From Deltaproteobacteria bacterium (lineage in GTDB: Bacteria; Desulfobacterota; GWC2-55-46): a stretch of DNA of 45,035 nt. Location: contig JACRNO010000024.1 of assembly GCA_016234855.1 (NCBI GenBank), forward strand, positions 1 through 45,035, read 5' to 3'. This document shows, one piece after another, positions 8,347-16,591 of this stretch. Under the pieces are notes generated by a model. That model was not told the DNA's origin. It saw only the letters and a program-made list of their open reading frames with translations, and ran no database searches. The position numbers and the translations under genes were made by a program. The stretch's first letter is position 1; the number at the start of each line of letters is the position of its first letter.

Positions 8347-9426
8347 ATGGATACCAATGTCCTTAAATACTGGCTTGCCCTCACGAGGGTCAAGGGGCTT
8401 TCGCTTCCGGCGTTTAAAGAAACGCTTGAAAAGTTCGGCTCAGCCGAGGCCATGTTCAGCGCCTCTCGCAACACAATGGCCGCTTTTTCCGGTCCGCTTG
8501 CCGAGGGTATCGCAACCTTTGACGGGTGGGGATGGGTTGATAAGGAGTTGGAAGAGGCCGCCCGTATCGGCGCGCGGGTGATTACGTTTGCAGACCCTCT
8601 TTACCCGGCCCAGCTCAGAGAGATAAACGACCCGCCCGTGCTCCTGTATGTAAAAGGGCGGATGCCGGATAATGCAGCGCCTGCGGTGGCCGTCGTCGGC
8701 ACGAGGCACCCGACGCATTACGGCCTGCGCATGGCCGAGACCATAGCCCGCGGGCTTGGCGCCATGGGCGTGACCGTGGTAAGCGGCATGGCGCGAGGGT
8801 GCGACGCCGCCGCGCACAAGGGCGCGCTGGACGCGTCAGGCTCGACTATAGCCGTGCTCGGCACGGGCGTTGATGTTGTCTATCCGCCGGAGAACGAGAA
8901 ACTTTACGGACAAATAGCGGAGCACGGCGCACTCGTGGCCGAATTGCCGCTCGCTTCAGCGCCGATGCCGTATAATTTTCCGAGGAGGAACCGGATAATA
9001 AGCGGGCTTGTCGCTGGCGTGGTGGTGATAGAGGCGCCTTTGAGGAGCGGGGCCTTGCAGACGGCAAGGCTTGCGCTCGATTATAACCGGGAGGTCATGG
9101 CGGTGCCCGGGCACGCGGGGTCGATAAAGTCGCTCGGCACCAACAAGCTCCTCAAGGACGGCGCAATCTTCGTCGAGAGCGCAGAGGACGTCATGGCCGC
9201 GCTCTCGCTTGAGTTTATTCCGGCGGAGCCGTCAGGGCCTGTGGTTGAGCCTGCCGGTGACGAGGCGCGCATCCTGCATGCGCTCGGTACAGAGGCCGTG
9301 TATATCGACAGCATCGTTAGCAAGACCGGGTTTGACGTGGCAAAGGCCTCGGCCCTGCTGCTTGAGATGGAGCTGAAGGGGCTTGTCAAACAGCGTCCGG
9401 GCAAGTGTTTTTTGAAGTCGTGGTAA
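8347..9426 (+). CDS. dprA: DNA-processing protein DprA (Smf)
   Basis: DprA loads RecA onto incoming single-stranded DNA during natural transformation. The 359-residue protein has the expected order: an N-terminal SAM-like helical region (1-75), the Rossmann-fold DNA-binding core (VAVVGTRHPTHYG near 118, SGMARGCDAAAHKGAL near 145, AVLGTGVDVVYPPEN, FPRRNRIISG near 215), and a C-terminal winged-helix domain (EARILHALG onward). The ATG starts a typical N-terminus, although upstream ribosome-site complementarity is weak. It is followed by topA after 54 bases, an arrangement common in many bacteria. Confidence 0.93.
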   Translation: MDTNVLKYWLALTRVKGLSLPAFKETLEKFGSAEAMFSASRNTMAAFSGPLAEGIATFDGWGWVDKELEEAARIGARVITFADPLYPAQLREINDPPVLLYVKGRMPDNAAPAVAVVGTRHPTHYGLRMAETIARGLGAMGVTVVSGMARGCDAAAHKGALDASGSTIAVLGTGVDVVYPPENEKLYGQIAEHGALVAELPLASAPMPYNFPRRNRIISGLVAGVVVIEAPLRSGALQTARLALDYNREVMAVPGHAGSIKSLGTNKLLKDGAIFVESAEDVMAALSLEFIPAEPSGPVVEPAGDEARILHALGTEAVYIDSIVSKTGFDVAKASALLLEMELKGLVKQRPGKCFLKSW

Positions 9427-9480
9427 TGTTCATTTGAAGTCAACGCAACGAAACGGAGAAGGAGAAGAGGAAAACAGATT

Positions 9481-11631
9481 ATGGGAAAATCCCTCGTCAT
9501 AGTCGAGTCGCCCGCAAAGGCGAAGACGATAAACAAATATCTTGGCAAGGACTTTACGGTGCTCGCATCGGTGGGCCATGTAAAGGACCTGCCGAAGAGC
9601 AAGCTCGGCATAGATATTGAAAACAATTTCGCGCCCGACTACGAGGTTATAAAGGGCAAGGCGAATATCATAAAAGAGCTGAAGAAGGCCGCAAAGACCG
9701 CCGATAAGATCTATCTCGCGCCCGACCCTGACAGAGAGGGCGAGGCCATTGCCTGGCATATCGCTCAGGAGGTGGACAAGAAGAACGAGAAGACCTGCCG
9801 CGTCCTTTTCAACGAGATTACCGAGAAGGCCATCAGGGAGGCTATAAAGCACCCGACCGTCCTCGACCGCAACAAATACGACGCTCAGCAGGCGCGCCGC
9901 GTCCTGGACAGGCTCGTGGGCTATCAGGTAAGCCCGATACTCTGGGAGAAGGTCAAGTACGGCCTGAGCGCCGGAAGGGTGCAGTCGGTCGCCGTCCGGC
10001 TCATCTGCGACCGCGAGCGCGAGATACAGGCCTTCAAGCCGCAGGAGTACTGGACGGTTACGGCAGACCTGAAGACCGCGGCAGGAGCGCTCTTTACAGC
10101 TCGTCTTGCAAAGAAGGACGAGAAGAAGCTCGAGATTTCCGACGAGGCCTCGGCAAAGGAAATATTGGCCGAGCTGAAGGATGCGGCCTATCAGGTCGCG
10201 GAGGTGGAGACGAAAGAGGTCAAGCGCAACCCGACCGCCCCTTTCACCACCAGTAAGCTCCAGCAGGAGGCCTCAAGGAAGCTCGGCTTTACCGCAAAAA
10301 AGACGATGATGCTCGCCCAGCAGTTATACGAGGGCGTAGAGCTCGGCGAACACGGCCAGACCGGTTTGATTTCATATATGAGGACGGACTCCACGCGTAT
10401 ATCCGCCGAGGCCGTTACAGCGGCGCGTACGCATATAGAGGCGAAGTTCGGGGCCGAGTACCTTCCAACGAAGCCGAATATTTATAAGAGTAAAAAAGCC
10501 TCACAAGATGCGCACGAGGCCATCAGGCCGACGTACTTCGAGTTCCCGCCCGATGTGGTCAAGGACTTCCTGTCCAAAGACCAGGCGCGGCTCTACGAGC
10601 TTATCTGGAAGCGGTTCATTGCCTGCCAGATGTCCCCGGCCCTTATCGACCAGACCTCGGCGCGCATAACCGCGCGCAACTATACCTTCAACGCATCCGG
10701 CTCGACCGTGAAGTTCCCCGGGTTCATGGCCGTTTATATCGAGGGCAAGGACGTTGAAGAGGAGAAGGAAGAAAAGCTCCCTGTGCTTAAAAAGGGCGAG
10801 GCGCTCGCGCTTCAAACCCTCAACCCTGAGCAGCACTTCACCCAGCCGCCCCCGAGGTTCACCGAGGCGACTCTCGTAAAGGAGCTTGAAGAGCAGGGCA
10901 TCGGCCGCCCGTCTACCTATGCCTCCATCATCTCGACGATACAGGAGAGGGAATACGTCATCAAGGACAAGACGCAGCTTAAACCCACGGAGTTGGGTTT
11001 TGTCGTCATAGACCTTCTCGTCGTGAGCTTTCCGGAGATACTCAACATCGAGTTCACCGCGCACATGGAAGAGGAGCTTGACCTTGTGGAAGAGGGCAAG
11101 GTGACGTGGACCAGGACGCTTGAGGAGTTTTACAAGCCGTTCAAGGTTTCGCTCGACAAGGCAAAGGTGGATATGAAGAGCCTCAAGACCGAAGAGGTGG
11201 CGACCGACCTTGTCTGTGAAAAGTGCGGCAAGCCCATGGTCATAAAATGGGGGCGCAAGGGCAAGTTCCTTGCGTGTTCGGGCTATCCCGAGTGCAAGAA
11301 CACGGCTGACTTTGAGACCGACGAGACTGGCAAGGTCAAGGTCGTTGAAAGGCGCGTGGAGACGACCGACGCCCTTTGCCCCAAGTGCGGGGCGCCCATG
11401 GTCGTCAAGAGCGGCAGGTTCGGCAAGTTCATCGCCTGCTCAAAGTACCCGGAGTGCAAGACGACGCAACCGTACTCGACCGGCATCCCGTGCCCGAACG
11501 GGGACGGCGGCACGCTCGTCGAGCGCCGCACCAAAAAGGGCGGCCGGGTATTTTTCAGCTGCTCGCTCTACCCCAAGTGCGAGTACGCGACATGGGTGCT
11601 GCCAAAGGACAAGGAACAGGAGAGCGCGTAG
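9481..11631 (+). CDS. topA: DNA topoisomerase I (type IA)
   Basis: This enzyme relaxes negative supercoils through a 5'-phosphotyrosine intermediate. The Toprim domain opens with KSLVIVESPAKAKTI and has the metal site DPDREGEAIAWH. The catalytic tyrosine is Tyr299 in LISYMRTDST. Three C-terminal zinc-ribbon repeats follow from about residue 580 (CEKCGKPMV, CPKCGAPMV, and a third with the CxxxxxxxC spacing). The length of 716 residues is typical. A purine-rich GGAGAAGGAGAAGAGG stretch precedes the ATG. A terminator directly abuts the stop. Confidence 0.96.
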   Translation: MGKSLVIVESPAKAKTINKYLGKDFTVLASVGHVKDLPKSKLGIDIENNFAPDYEVIKGKANIIKELKKAAKTADKIYLAPDPDREGEAIAWHIAQEVDKKNEKTCRVLFNEITEKAIREAIKHPTVLDRNKYDAQQARRVLDRLVGYQVSPILWEKVKYGLSAGRVQSVAVRLICDREREIQAFKPQEYWTVTADLKTAAGALFTARLAKKDEKKLEISDEASAKEILAELKDAAYQVAEVETKEVKRNPTAPFTTSKLQQEASRKLGFTAKKTMMLAQQLYEGVELGEHGQTGLISYMRTDSTRISAEAVTAARTHIEAKFGAEYLPTKPNIYKSKKASQDAHEAIRPTYFEFPPDVVKDFLSKDQARLYELIWKRFIACQMSPALIDQTSARITARNYTFNASGSTVKFPGFMAVYIEGKDVEEEKEEKLPVLKKGEALALQTLNPEQHFTQPPPRFTEATLVKELEEQGIGRPSTYASIISTIQEREYVIKDKTQLKPTELGFVVIDLLVVSFPEILNIEFTAHMEEELDLVEEGKVTWTRTLEEFYKPFKVSLDKAKVDMKSLKTEEVATDLVCEKCGKPMVIKWGRKGKFLACSGYPECKNTADFETDETGKVKVVERRVETTDALCPKCGAPMVVKSGRFGKFIACSKYPECKTTQPYSTGIPCPNGDGGTLVERRTKKGGRVFFSCSLYPKCEYATWVLPKDKEQESA

Positions 11632-11656
11632 GGGGTTTTAAAAACCCCCTCTTTTT
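11631..11656 (+). terminator. Intrinsic terminator of topA
   Basis: GGGGGTTTT (11631-11639) pairs with AAAACCCCC (11641-11649) and is followed by TCTTTTT. The stem starts at the last base of the topA stop codon. Confidence 0.7.
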
Positions 11657-11669
11657 AAAGAGGCGGGGT

Positions 11670-11830
11670 ACCCACGCCAAGTGGCGTGGGTCGCGGTGAG
11701 TTACGATTGAGTTACCGTAGGACTAACCCCTCCCTGCCTCCCCTTAGATAAGGGGAGGAGAAAGACAATACCCCATGATAAGGGGGGCTATGGGGGTTGA
11801 GCTATCGTTCCCACGCTCTGCGTGGGAACG
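11670..11830. repeat. REP-type hairpins between topA and the toxin gene
   Basis: ACCCACGCC-AAGT-GGCGTGGGT (11670-11691) and CGTTCCCACGC-TCT-GCGTGGGAACG (11806-11830) are perfect hairpins. The second is identical to the hairpin beside the REP-associated transposase at 12620. CCTCCCC/GGGGAGG runs lie between them. No gene is seen in 11632-11873. Confidence 0.7.
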
Positions 11831-11873
11831 ATAGAATTATGACGTTGACAACATATTACTTTAAGTGCATAAT

Positions 11874-12242
11874 ATGAGCATGAAGTGGCAAGTTGAGTTC
11901 CATGAGGATTTCGATCCCGAATTCGACGCTCTGCCCCAAGACGTGCAGGACGAGATACTTGCTCTTGCCGGCGCGCTTGAAAAAATAGGCCCTCTGCTTG
12001 GCAGGCCACGTGTCGATACCCTCAACGGGTCTTGTCATGCGAATATGAAGGAACTGCGCTTTGACGCTTCCGACGGTGTCTGGCGCGTCGCCTTCGCTTT
12101 CGATACCAGACGCAAGGCTGTTCTTCTGGTTGCCGGGGACAAATCAGGCGTCAGCGAAAAACGGTTCTACCGGCGGCTTATAAAGAAGGCTGACCGCAGA
12201 TTTGACGATTATCTCTTACGTATCAAGAAGAAAAGGATATAG
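11874..12242 (+). CDS. RelE/HigB-type toxin (Gp49-like family)
   Basis: The 122-residue basic protein fits the phage Gp49-like/HigB branch of RelE-fold toxins, ribosome-dependent or free mRNA nucleases. Its family signature is the run KELRFDASDGVWRVAFAFD followed by AVLLVAGDKSG and a Lys/Arg-rich tail (KRFYRRLIKKADRRFDDYLL). It precedes its probable antitoxin by two bases, the toxin-first order usual for higBA. Upstream in-frame GTG 11865 and downstream ATG 11880 are alternative starts, and no clear ribosome site decides between them. It lies between REP hairpins, which fits a mobile accessory module. Confidence 0.82.
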   Translation: MSMKWQVEFHEDFDPEFDALPQDVQDEILALAGALEKIGPLLGRPRVDTLNGSCHANMKELRFDASDGVWRVAFAFDTRRKAVLLVAGDKSGVSEKRFYRRLIKKADRRFDDYLLRIKKKRI

Positions 12243-12244
12243 CT

Positions 12245-12607
12245 ATGTCAATCACATTGAAAGACAAGATGAAGGGGCTAAGCCCGGCGCGGCGGAAAAT
12301 AATTAAAGCCCGCACAGTGGAGCTGGTAAAGGAGCAAATGACCCTGCGGGAACTGCGGCGCGCACGCAAGTTGACGCAGGTCAGCGTGGCCAGGCAACTT
12401 CACCTCACCCAGGACAGCGTTTCGCGCCTTGAACAGCGCAGCGACGTTCTGCTTTCCACCTTGCGTAAAACGATCAAGGCTATGGGCGGCAATCTCTGCC
12501 TTGTCGCGGAGTTTCCCGACCGGGAGCCGGTCGTCCTCTCCGGCATCGGCGAAATCGAGCCGCCGGAGCAGCGTTCGACCCACCGCAGGCATGCGGACGC
12601 ACAGTAA
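12245..12607 (+). CDS. XRE-family antitoxin partner (HigA-like)
   Basis: A helix-turn-helix domain occupies about residues 35-90: MTLRELRRARKLTQVSVARQ, then HLTQDSVSRLEQRSDVLLST. The C-terminal stretch KTIKAMGGNLCLVAEFPD is typical of antitoxins paired with Gp49-like toxins. It starts two bases after the toxin stop and should be translationally coupled. Such antitoxins neutralise the toxin and repress their own operon. The last 20 residues (EPPEQRSTHRRHADAQ) look like neutral extension before the transposase-associated hairpin. Confidence 0.85.
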   Translation: MSITLKDKMKGLSPARRKIIKARTVELVKEQMTLRELRRARKLTQVSVARQLHLTQDSVSRLEQRSDVLLSTLRKTIKAMGGNLCLVAEFPDREPVVLSGIGEIEPPEQRSTHRRHADAQ

Positions 12608-12619
12608 GCAGTTTTTTAT

Positions 12620-12668
12620 CGTTCCCACGCTCTGCGTGGGAACGCTTCAGGGGACGCTCCGGCGTCCC
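12620..12668. repeat. Left hairpin pair of the REP-transposase element
   Basis: Hairpin A, CGTTCCCACGC-TCT-GCGTGGGAACG (12620-12644), is followed by hairpin B, GGGACGC/GCGTCCC (12651-12668). The same two hairpins occur in reverse order to the right of the transposase, giving a symmetric B-box/A-box frame. Confidence 0.8.
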
Positions 12669-12694
12669 TTAAACCATGAACAACCTGAATCCCG

Positions 12695-13228
12695 ATGGCA
12701 CGAAACCGCTACGTCATCACCGAACCGGACAAGCCCCACTTTCTCACCTGCACGGTTATGGAGTGGCTGCCTGTCTTTACCCGTCCCGAAACGGTTGACA
12801 TCCTCTTTCAATCCTGGCGTTATCAGCGCGAAAAAGACGGCCTGCGGTTGTATGGCTATGTTGTTATGGAGAATCATCTGCACTTTGTTGCGCAGGCCGC
12901 TCATCTCGATAAGTGCCTGAGCGGGTTTAAGTCGTTTACCGCAAGGAAGATAATCGATCTTCTTGAGGAACGCCGGGCGGAATATCTGCTCAAGCGTCTG
13001 CGTTTTTCAAAGCGCGCGCATAAGCAGGACAGGGAGTATCAGTTCTGGCAGGAAGGGACGCACGCCGAGCTGATATTCAGCGACGCGATGATGCGCGAGA
13101 AGCTGGAGTACATCCATGCAAATCCGGTTAAGCGCGGGTACGTGGACAGGCCGGAGCATTGGCGCTACTCAAGCGCCGGTCATTATGCCGGAGAGGCCGG
13201 TTTGGTTGAGATTGACAGATGGTGCTGA
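12695..13228 (+). CDS. REP-associated tyrosine transposase (RAYT, Y1_Tnp)
   Basis: This is a single-strand HUH transposase of the IS200/IS605-related RAYT group, thought to mobilise REP/BIME palindromes. The metal-binding HUH motif is ENHLHFVA (about residues 57-64). The candidate catalytic tyrosine lies in EYIHANPVKRGYV near the C-terminus, the usual RAYT signature. The 177-residue length is typical and the gene looks intact. It is bracketed by mirrored REP hairpins, as expected for a RAYT with its own substrates. It is a domesticated single-copy gene rather than a classical insertion sequence. Confidence 0.9.
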   Translation: MARNRYVITEPDKPHFLTCTVMEWLPVFTRPETVDILFQSWRYQREKDGLRLYGYVVMENHLHFVAQAAHLDKCLSGFKSFTARKIIDLLEERRAEYLLKRLRFSKRAHKQDREYQFWQEGTHAELIFSDAMMREKLEYIHANPVKRGYVDRPEHWRYSSAGHYAGEAGLVEIDRWC

Positions 13229-13236
13229 AGGCCGTC

Positions 13237-13285
13237 GGGACGCAGGAGCGTCCCGGGCTGCGTTCCCACGCGGAGCGTGGGAACG
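13237..13285. repeat. Right hairpin pair of the REP-transposase element
   Basis: Hairpin B, GGGACGC-AGGA-GCGTCCC (13237-13254), precedes hairpin A, CGTTCCCACGC-GGA-GCGTGGGAACG (13261-13285). The order mirrors the left side at 12620-12668. Confidence 0.8.
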
Positions 13286-13297
13286 ATAAAAAATAAA

Positions 13298-13543
13298 ATG
13301 AAAATTAATAATACTATGTTCGATTTGGGAACAGGAATTATCTTCTTAGTGATTGGATTGTTTATGTTGGCCAATAATAAACGTTTAGCTGATGCTATGA
13401 ATATGTCAAATGAAGTCTTTTGGGAAAAATTGAACTTATTTTCTGTAAAAGGAAAGCATTCCATATTGACACGAATCGTAATCTTATTGCTGGGAGCCGT
13501 ATTTACGATTTCAGGGATTGTTGTTCTTTTAAAATGGTGGTAG
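13298..13543 (+). CDS. Small AT-rich two-span membrane protein
   Basis: This 81-residue protein is not recognised. It has two hydrophobic segments, about residues 8-27 (LGTGIIFLVIGLFMLANN) and 57-80 (IVILLLGAVFTISGIVVLL), joined by a polar loop. The chosen ATG is at 13298; an in-frame GTG at 13277 overlaps the REP hairpin and is unlikely. Codon use is AT-rich, unlike amn next door, so it probably arrived with the toxin-antitoxin/RAYT islet. No partner gene suggests a role. Confidence 0.5.
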   Translation: MKINNTMFDLGTGIIFLVIGLFMLANNKRLADAMNMSNEVFWEKLNLFSVKGKHSILTRIVILLLGAVFTISGIVVLLKWW

Positions 13544-13576
13544 GCCGTAGATGGGCACAGACCACCAAAATATCGG

Positions 13577-14395
13577 TTAAAACCTATACCCCAGCCCTTC
13601 CTTCGCCCTCTCTCGCATGGCCGACAAGACCTGCATGCCGACCTCGATATGTATGCCCGTGTGTTTCTCGAAGACGGCCTTTGCGCTCGCGGCGGTCTTG
13701 ATGCCCGCGGCTTTCAAAGGCGTATCCGAAATCAGCATCAGCGCGCCCACGGGCACGTATTTTGCGAAACCCACGGTAAAGAGCGTCGCGCATTCCATGT
13801 CGATGGCCTGGGCGCGCTCCTCCGTAAGCAATTCCTTGAACCCCTCGTTGAACTCCCAGAACCTGACGTTCGTGGTGTGTATGACGCCTGAGTGGTATGA
13901 GAGTTTTTTCTTTTCAAGGGTCTCGCACACGAACCTCTGTATGACGAATGACGCAAGCGACGGGCAGCGTTTCGGCATATAGGCGTCGGAGGTGCCTTCT
14001 CCGCGTATCGCGGCGACAGGGTTGAAAAAATCGCCTACCTTGTGCTCGTCGCGCAGTCCCCCGCACATGCCGAGCATCAGTACGCCTTTGGGCTTTATGA
14101 ACGATAAGAGCTCGACTACGAGCGCGGCCGTTGGAGAGCCGACGGAGTAGTTGATGATGGATATGCCTTCGCCCTTGATGTGGCAGGCCTGCATGACCGA
14201 GCCCTGGCGTATCGGCTCGCCTGAGCGTTCGGCAAGCATATCGACGTAATGTTTGAAGTTGGTAAGGAGGATAAAGGGTTGGAACTCTGCTGCCTGGCTT
14301 CCGGTGTAGCGCTCAAGCGTGCTTATGCCCACGCGGTCGCGGGAATACTGGTCGATCTGGTCTAATGCGCCCTGTGTGAGTTTCGACTCGGACAT
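13577..14395 (-). CDS. amn: AMP nucleosidase (short form)
   Basis: This enzyme hydrolyses AMP to adenine and ribose 5-phosphate. The 272-residue protein matches the short AMP nucleosidase group of the PNP/UDP phosphorylase superfamily: ERYTGSQAAEFQPFILLTNF near residue 28, the phosphate/ribose region INYSVGSPTAALVVELL, GVLMLGMCGGL near 105, and the nucleoside site AIDMECATLFTVGFA near 195 with the conserved Met-Glu. An in-phase GAGGG lies five bases before the ATG. The full-length E. coli Amn has an extra N-terminal domain that is absent here, as usual for this branch. It is monocistronic. Confidence 0.88.
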   Translation of the reverse strand: MSESKLTQGALDQIDQYSRDRVGISTLERYTGSQAAEFQPFILLTNFKHYVDMLAERSGEPIRQGSVMQACHIKGEGISIINYSVGSPTAALVVELLSFIKPKGVLMLGMCGGLRDEHKVGDFFNPVAAIRGEGTSDAYMPKRCPSLASFVIQRFVCETLEKKKLSYHSGVIHTTNVRFWEFNEGFKELLTEERAQAIDMECATLFTVGFAKYVPVGALMLISDTPLKAAGIKTAASAKAVFEKHTGIHIEVGMQVLSAMRERAKEGLGYRF

Positions 14396-14871
14396 GCGGC
14401 CCTCGCTTGCTCAACGTAATCAATACAATACGGCTATTGATAAAATAAGCCGTAGTCCGGGCTTTGTCAAGGTGTATTCACGGGATTGGAGAGGCCGTTC
14501 CGAGATGGTTTAACGATATCAAGGCAGGTTGGGACGGCAGGGCTGAAGCCCTGCGCTACGATGTCAGACAGTTTTTAGTTGAAGGCGTTTTGACCTCCCT
14601 CCAGCCCCCCTCCTTGTTAAGGTGGGGGGATTGTTTTCGCGCGTCATGCATCGGCAGTATGTCAATTCAACAGGGCTTCCTCTTCGCGCTGCAATGTCAG
14701 GCTGATTTCAGCAATCGAAAGCGAGATGACTGCCCCCTCCTTGTTAAGGGGGGGGATTAGATTTCTCCCTGCGGTCGAAATGACAGTTAACAAGATATAT
14801 GGCTAAATAAAAATCCCCTGTCACCGGATGGCGACAGGGGATGGGAAAGACAAAGGTCATGAAACGGGTGG
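14396..14871. other. Intergenic region with short direct repeats
   Basis: No credible gene. CCCCCTCCTTGTTAAGG followed by a G-run occurs twice (14605-14632 and 14733-14758) as near-identical direct repeats that can also fold. A terminator for the leftward gene lies at 14813-14842. Confidence 0.5.
14800..14842 (-). terminator. Terminator of the glycine-zipper gene
   Basis: On the minus strand ATCCCCTGTC and GACAGGGGAT pair around a ten-base loop (14813-14842) and are followed by TTTTTATTT. Confidence 0.75.
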
Positions 14872-15273
14872 TTAGAACCTGTATCTCATCAGGCTTACGT
14901 GTTCGGCCGTCTCGGTGGTGTTGGTTTTGGTGTCATAGGCTGAGGCGTGCTCGACGGTCGGGACGTGGAGCGTGAATTTGTTGCCCTCTATCTCTCCTAC
15001 GGATTGAACCGTGCCGCTCGTTGCAAGGCCGTAGGCCGCGCCAAAGAGTATGCCGAGCGCCGCGCCGGTCGGGATGTAGTTAAGGTGGTCGGTGGGTTTA
15101 TTGGCCAGAAGCATCACGGCCGTGCCTACGAGTCCGCCGAGCAGGCCGCCGTAGAGCGCGTCGTTAACGGTGGTTTTCAAGGCGTCGTCCGCGGCAAAGG
15201 CCGCGGGCACGGTGGAGACGAAGATAAAGCTCGCGAGCAGGGACACGATAACGGTCTTTTTAAAAAGTTTCAT
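14872..15273 (-). CDS. Exported glycine-zipper protein, unknown function
   Basis: The 133-residue protein has a clear signal peptide (MKLFKKTVIVSLLASFIFVS, cleavage probably after AFA). A glycine-rich hydrophobic segment at about residues 40-60 (LYGGLLGGLVGTAVMLLANK) and a second at 68-85 (PTGAALGILFGAAYGLA) are typical of glycine-zipper envelope proteins. The C-terminal third is polar and ends in an aromatic MRYRF, possibly a beta-strand. It is flanked by its own terminator and stands alone. The function is unknown; an outer-membrane or periplasmic location is inferred from the signal and zipper. Confidence 0.7.
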   Translation of the reverse strand: MKLFKKTVIVSLLASFIFVSTVPAAFAADDALKTTVNDALYGGLLGGLVGTAVMLLANKPTDHLNYIPTGAALGILFGAAYGLATSGTVQSVGEIEGNKFTLHVPTVEHASAYDTKTNTTETAEHVSLMRYRF

Positions 15274-15618
15274 CTCTGTTATTCTCCCTATAAGTGGATG
15301 GATTTTTTACGCCTGCATTCGTTAGATGATAAGGTATGAGTCCGGTTGTTGTCAAGGTTTTTTGCGGCGGTAGATGCCCTTAGGACGGTCTTGAGAGATG
15401 GCGAAAGACGGCGGTGTCGTCGCTTGATGTTTCGTGGAAGGGTAAGCCGACGATTAAGCAACGTTTATAAAAGACCGCCCCTCCTGATGGTTCGGGAGGG
15501 GCGTTGGTAGTAGCGGCAGCGGGTGATGGGAACCTCACAATGGAATTAATCAGAGCTTCCTTAGTTAAGACGAGATTTCTCGCTTTGCTCTGTTAGTTAA
15601 TCGGAGCTTCCTTACTGC
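15274..15618. other. Intergenic region with a leftward hairpin
   Basis: No gene seen. CGCCCCTCC (15476-15484) pairs with GGAGGGGCG (15495-15503). On the minus strand it is followed by TCTTTTAT, so it may terminate transcription from the hemerythrin gene. GAGCTTCCTTA occurs twice (near 15552 and 15604) as a short direct repeat. Confidence 0.45.
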
Positions 15619-16296
15619 TCAGAAGAGCTGGGCTTTCTTTACAAGCTCGCTCCTCTCGGCTTCCGTCAGAAAGGCGTCGGACTCCGGATAGAGGATGTGC
15701 TCCTCCTTCATGTTGTGGTCGGTGAGGATGTTCGTCAGCCTGTATGCGGTATCGGACGCGCCGCGCTCGTTCTGCGCCTGCGTGGAGGCGGCTATCTGGT
15801 CAAGCAGCTCCTTTATATCCACGTGCTCCATCTTCATGACAAAGGTCGGGCCCGCGTCTTTCATACCGGTCTTCTCTTCAAAGGTTGGAAAGAGCAGTTC
15901 TTCCTCTATGCGTATGTGTCTTTTAAGCCCGTGGCTGAACTCGCCCCATGTCTCGACTGCCTCCTGCCATTTTGCGGCCTTGAGCGCCTCCTGATACCGG
16001 GAGTAGATATCGTCGAGCCTCTTGTGGTCGGTCTGCAGGAACTCGGTCACGGTGCGGTTGGCGTCAAGGGTCTTTCTGCGGGCGACGACTACGCGCCAGA
16101 CCTTCGGCCCCTGTTCGAGCGGCCACCAGTCGAACTCGCCGTTGTGCTCGGCCTGAAACTGATAGAGGAGCGGCTTGGGCTCGTGGTCGTTTACAAGTAT
16201 GAAGGCCTCGCCCCTGTTCAATGCGCCGAAGGTCTCGAATATCTGAGCGTGCCGTTCTTTCGGCGCCAATGTCCTAACGTCCAATATGCGTGACAT
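15619..16296 (-). CDS. DUF2249-hemerythrin (HHE) fusion protein
   Basis: The first 75 residues form a DUF2249 domain (ILDVRTLAPKERHAQIFETF to EFDWWPLEQGPKVWRV). The rest is an HHE hemerythrin-type four-helix bundle that binds a di-iron centre. The candidate ligands are present in order: LQTDHKRLDD, HGLKRHIRIEEELLFPTFEE, MEHVDIKELL and LTDHNMKEEHILYPESD. Such proteins sense or buffer O2 or NO, or deliver iron for Fe-S repair. It lies upstream of a leftward cluster with separate DUF542 and DUF1858 proteins, so a nitrosative or oxidative stress role is a reasonable inference. It starts with ATG and is separated from its neighbours by long intergenic stretches, so it is probably its own unit. Confidence 0.85.
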   Translation of the reverse strand: MSRILDVRTLAPKERHAQIFETFGALNRGEAFILVNDHEPKPLLYQFQAEHNGEFDWWPLEQGPKVWRVVVARRKTLDANRTVTEFLQTDHKRLDDIYSRYQEALKAAKWQEAVETWGEFSHGLKRHIRIEEELLFPTFEEKTGMKDAGPTFVMKMEHVDIKELLDQIAASTQAQNERGASDTAYRLTNILTDHNMKEEHILYPESDAFLTEAERSELVKKAQLF

Positions 16297-16591
16297 CTAT
16301 ATTCAGCCCCCTGTATGGATGTTAAATACCTTTGATAAACGGTGTAGTGGCCGCTTGCATCATTATTAACATCATGGCGCAACCAAGGCTTTTGCAAAAT
16401 GACAAAAGTCAGCGTCGGACAAGATTATATAAGATTAAAAAAAAGGGCGCGGAGGTGTTCCGCACCCTCGTTAGAACATATGTCGTAACGCATTCCCACA
16501 AAAAGAAAAACCGCCGTCAGGGCGGAGTGAAAATTTCAGGGTATTTCAGCACAGACTTGACAATGCGGCGTTTGACCGAAAGGTTTGTTAA
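16297..16591. other. Intergenic region with tandem leftward terminators
   Basis: No gene seen. It contains two minus-strand terminators. One is CCGCC/GGCGG (16511-16525) followed by TTTTTCTTTTT. The other is a longer stem of GGGTGCGGA and TCCGCGCCC (16445-16467) followed by eight T. Confidence 0.5.
16437..16525 (-). terminator. Tandem terminators after the DUF2335 gene
   Basis: Two hairpins, each followed by a long T-run on the minus strand, lie 67-155 bases past the DUF2335 stop. Confidence 0.65.

Noticed and set aside
11632-11873. Possible CRISPR-like array of hairpins
   Set aside because: The palindromes are few, of unequal type and unevenly spaced, and match the REP hairpins near the transposase; no cas genes are present.
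14464-14760. 98-codon frame in the amn-to-glycine-zipper gap
   Set aside because: It is built from the CCCCCTCCTTGTTAAGG repeats and has no coding character.
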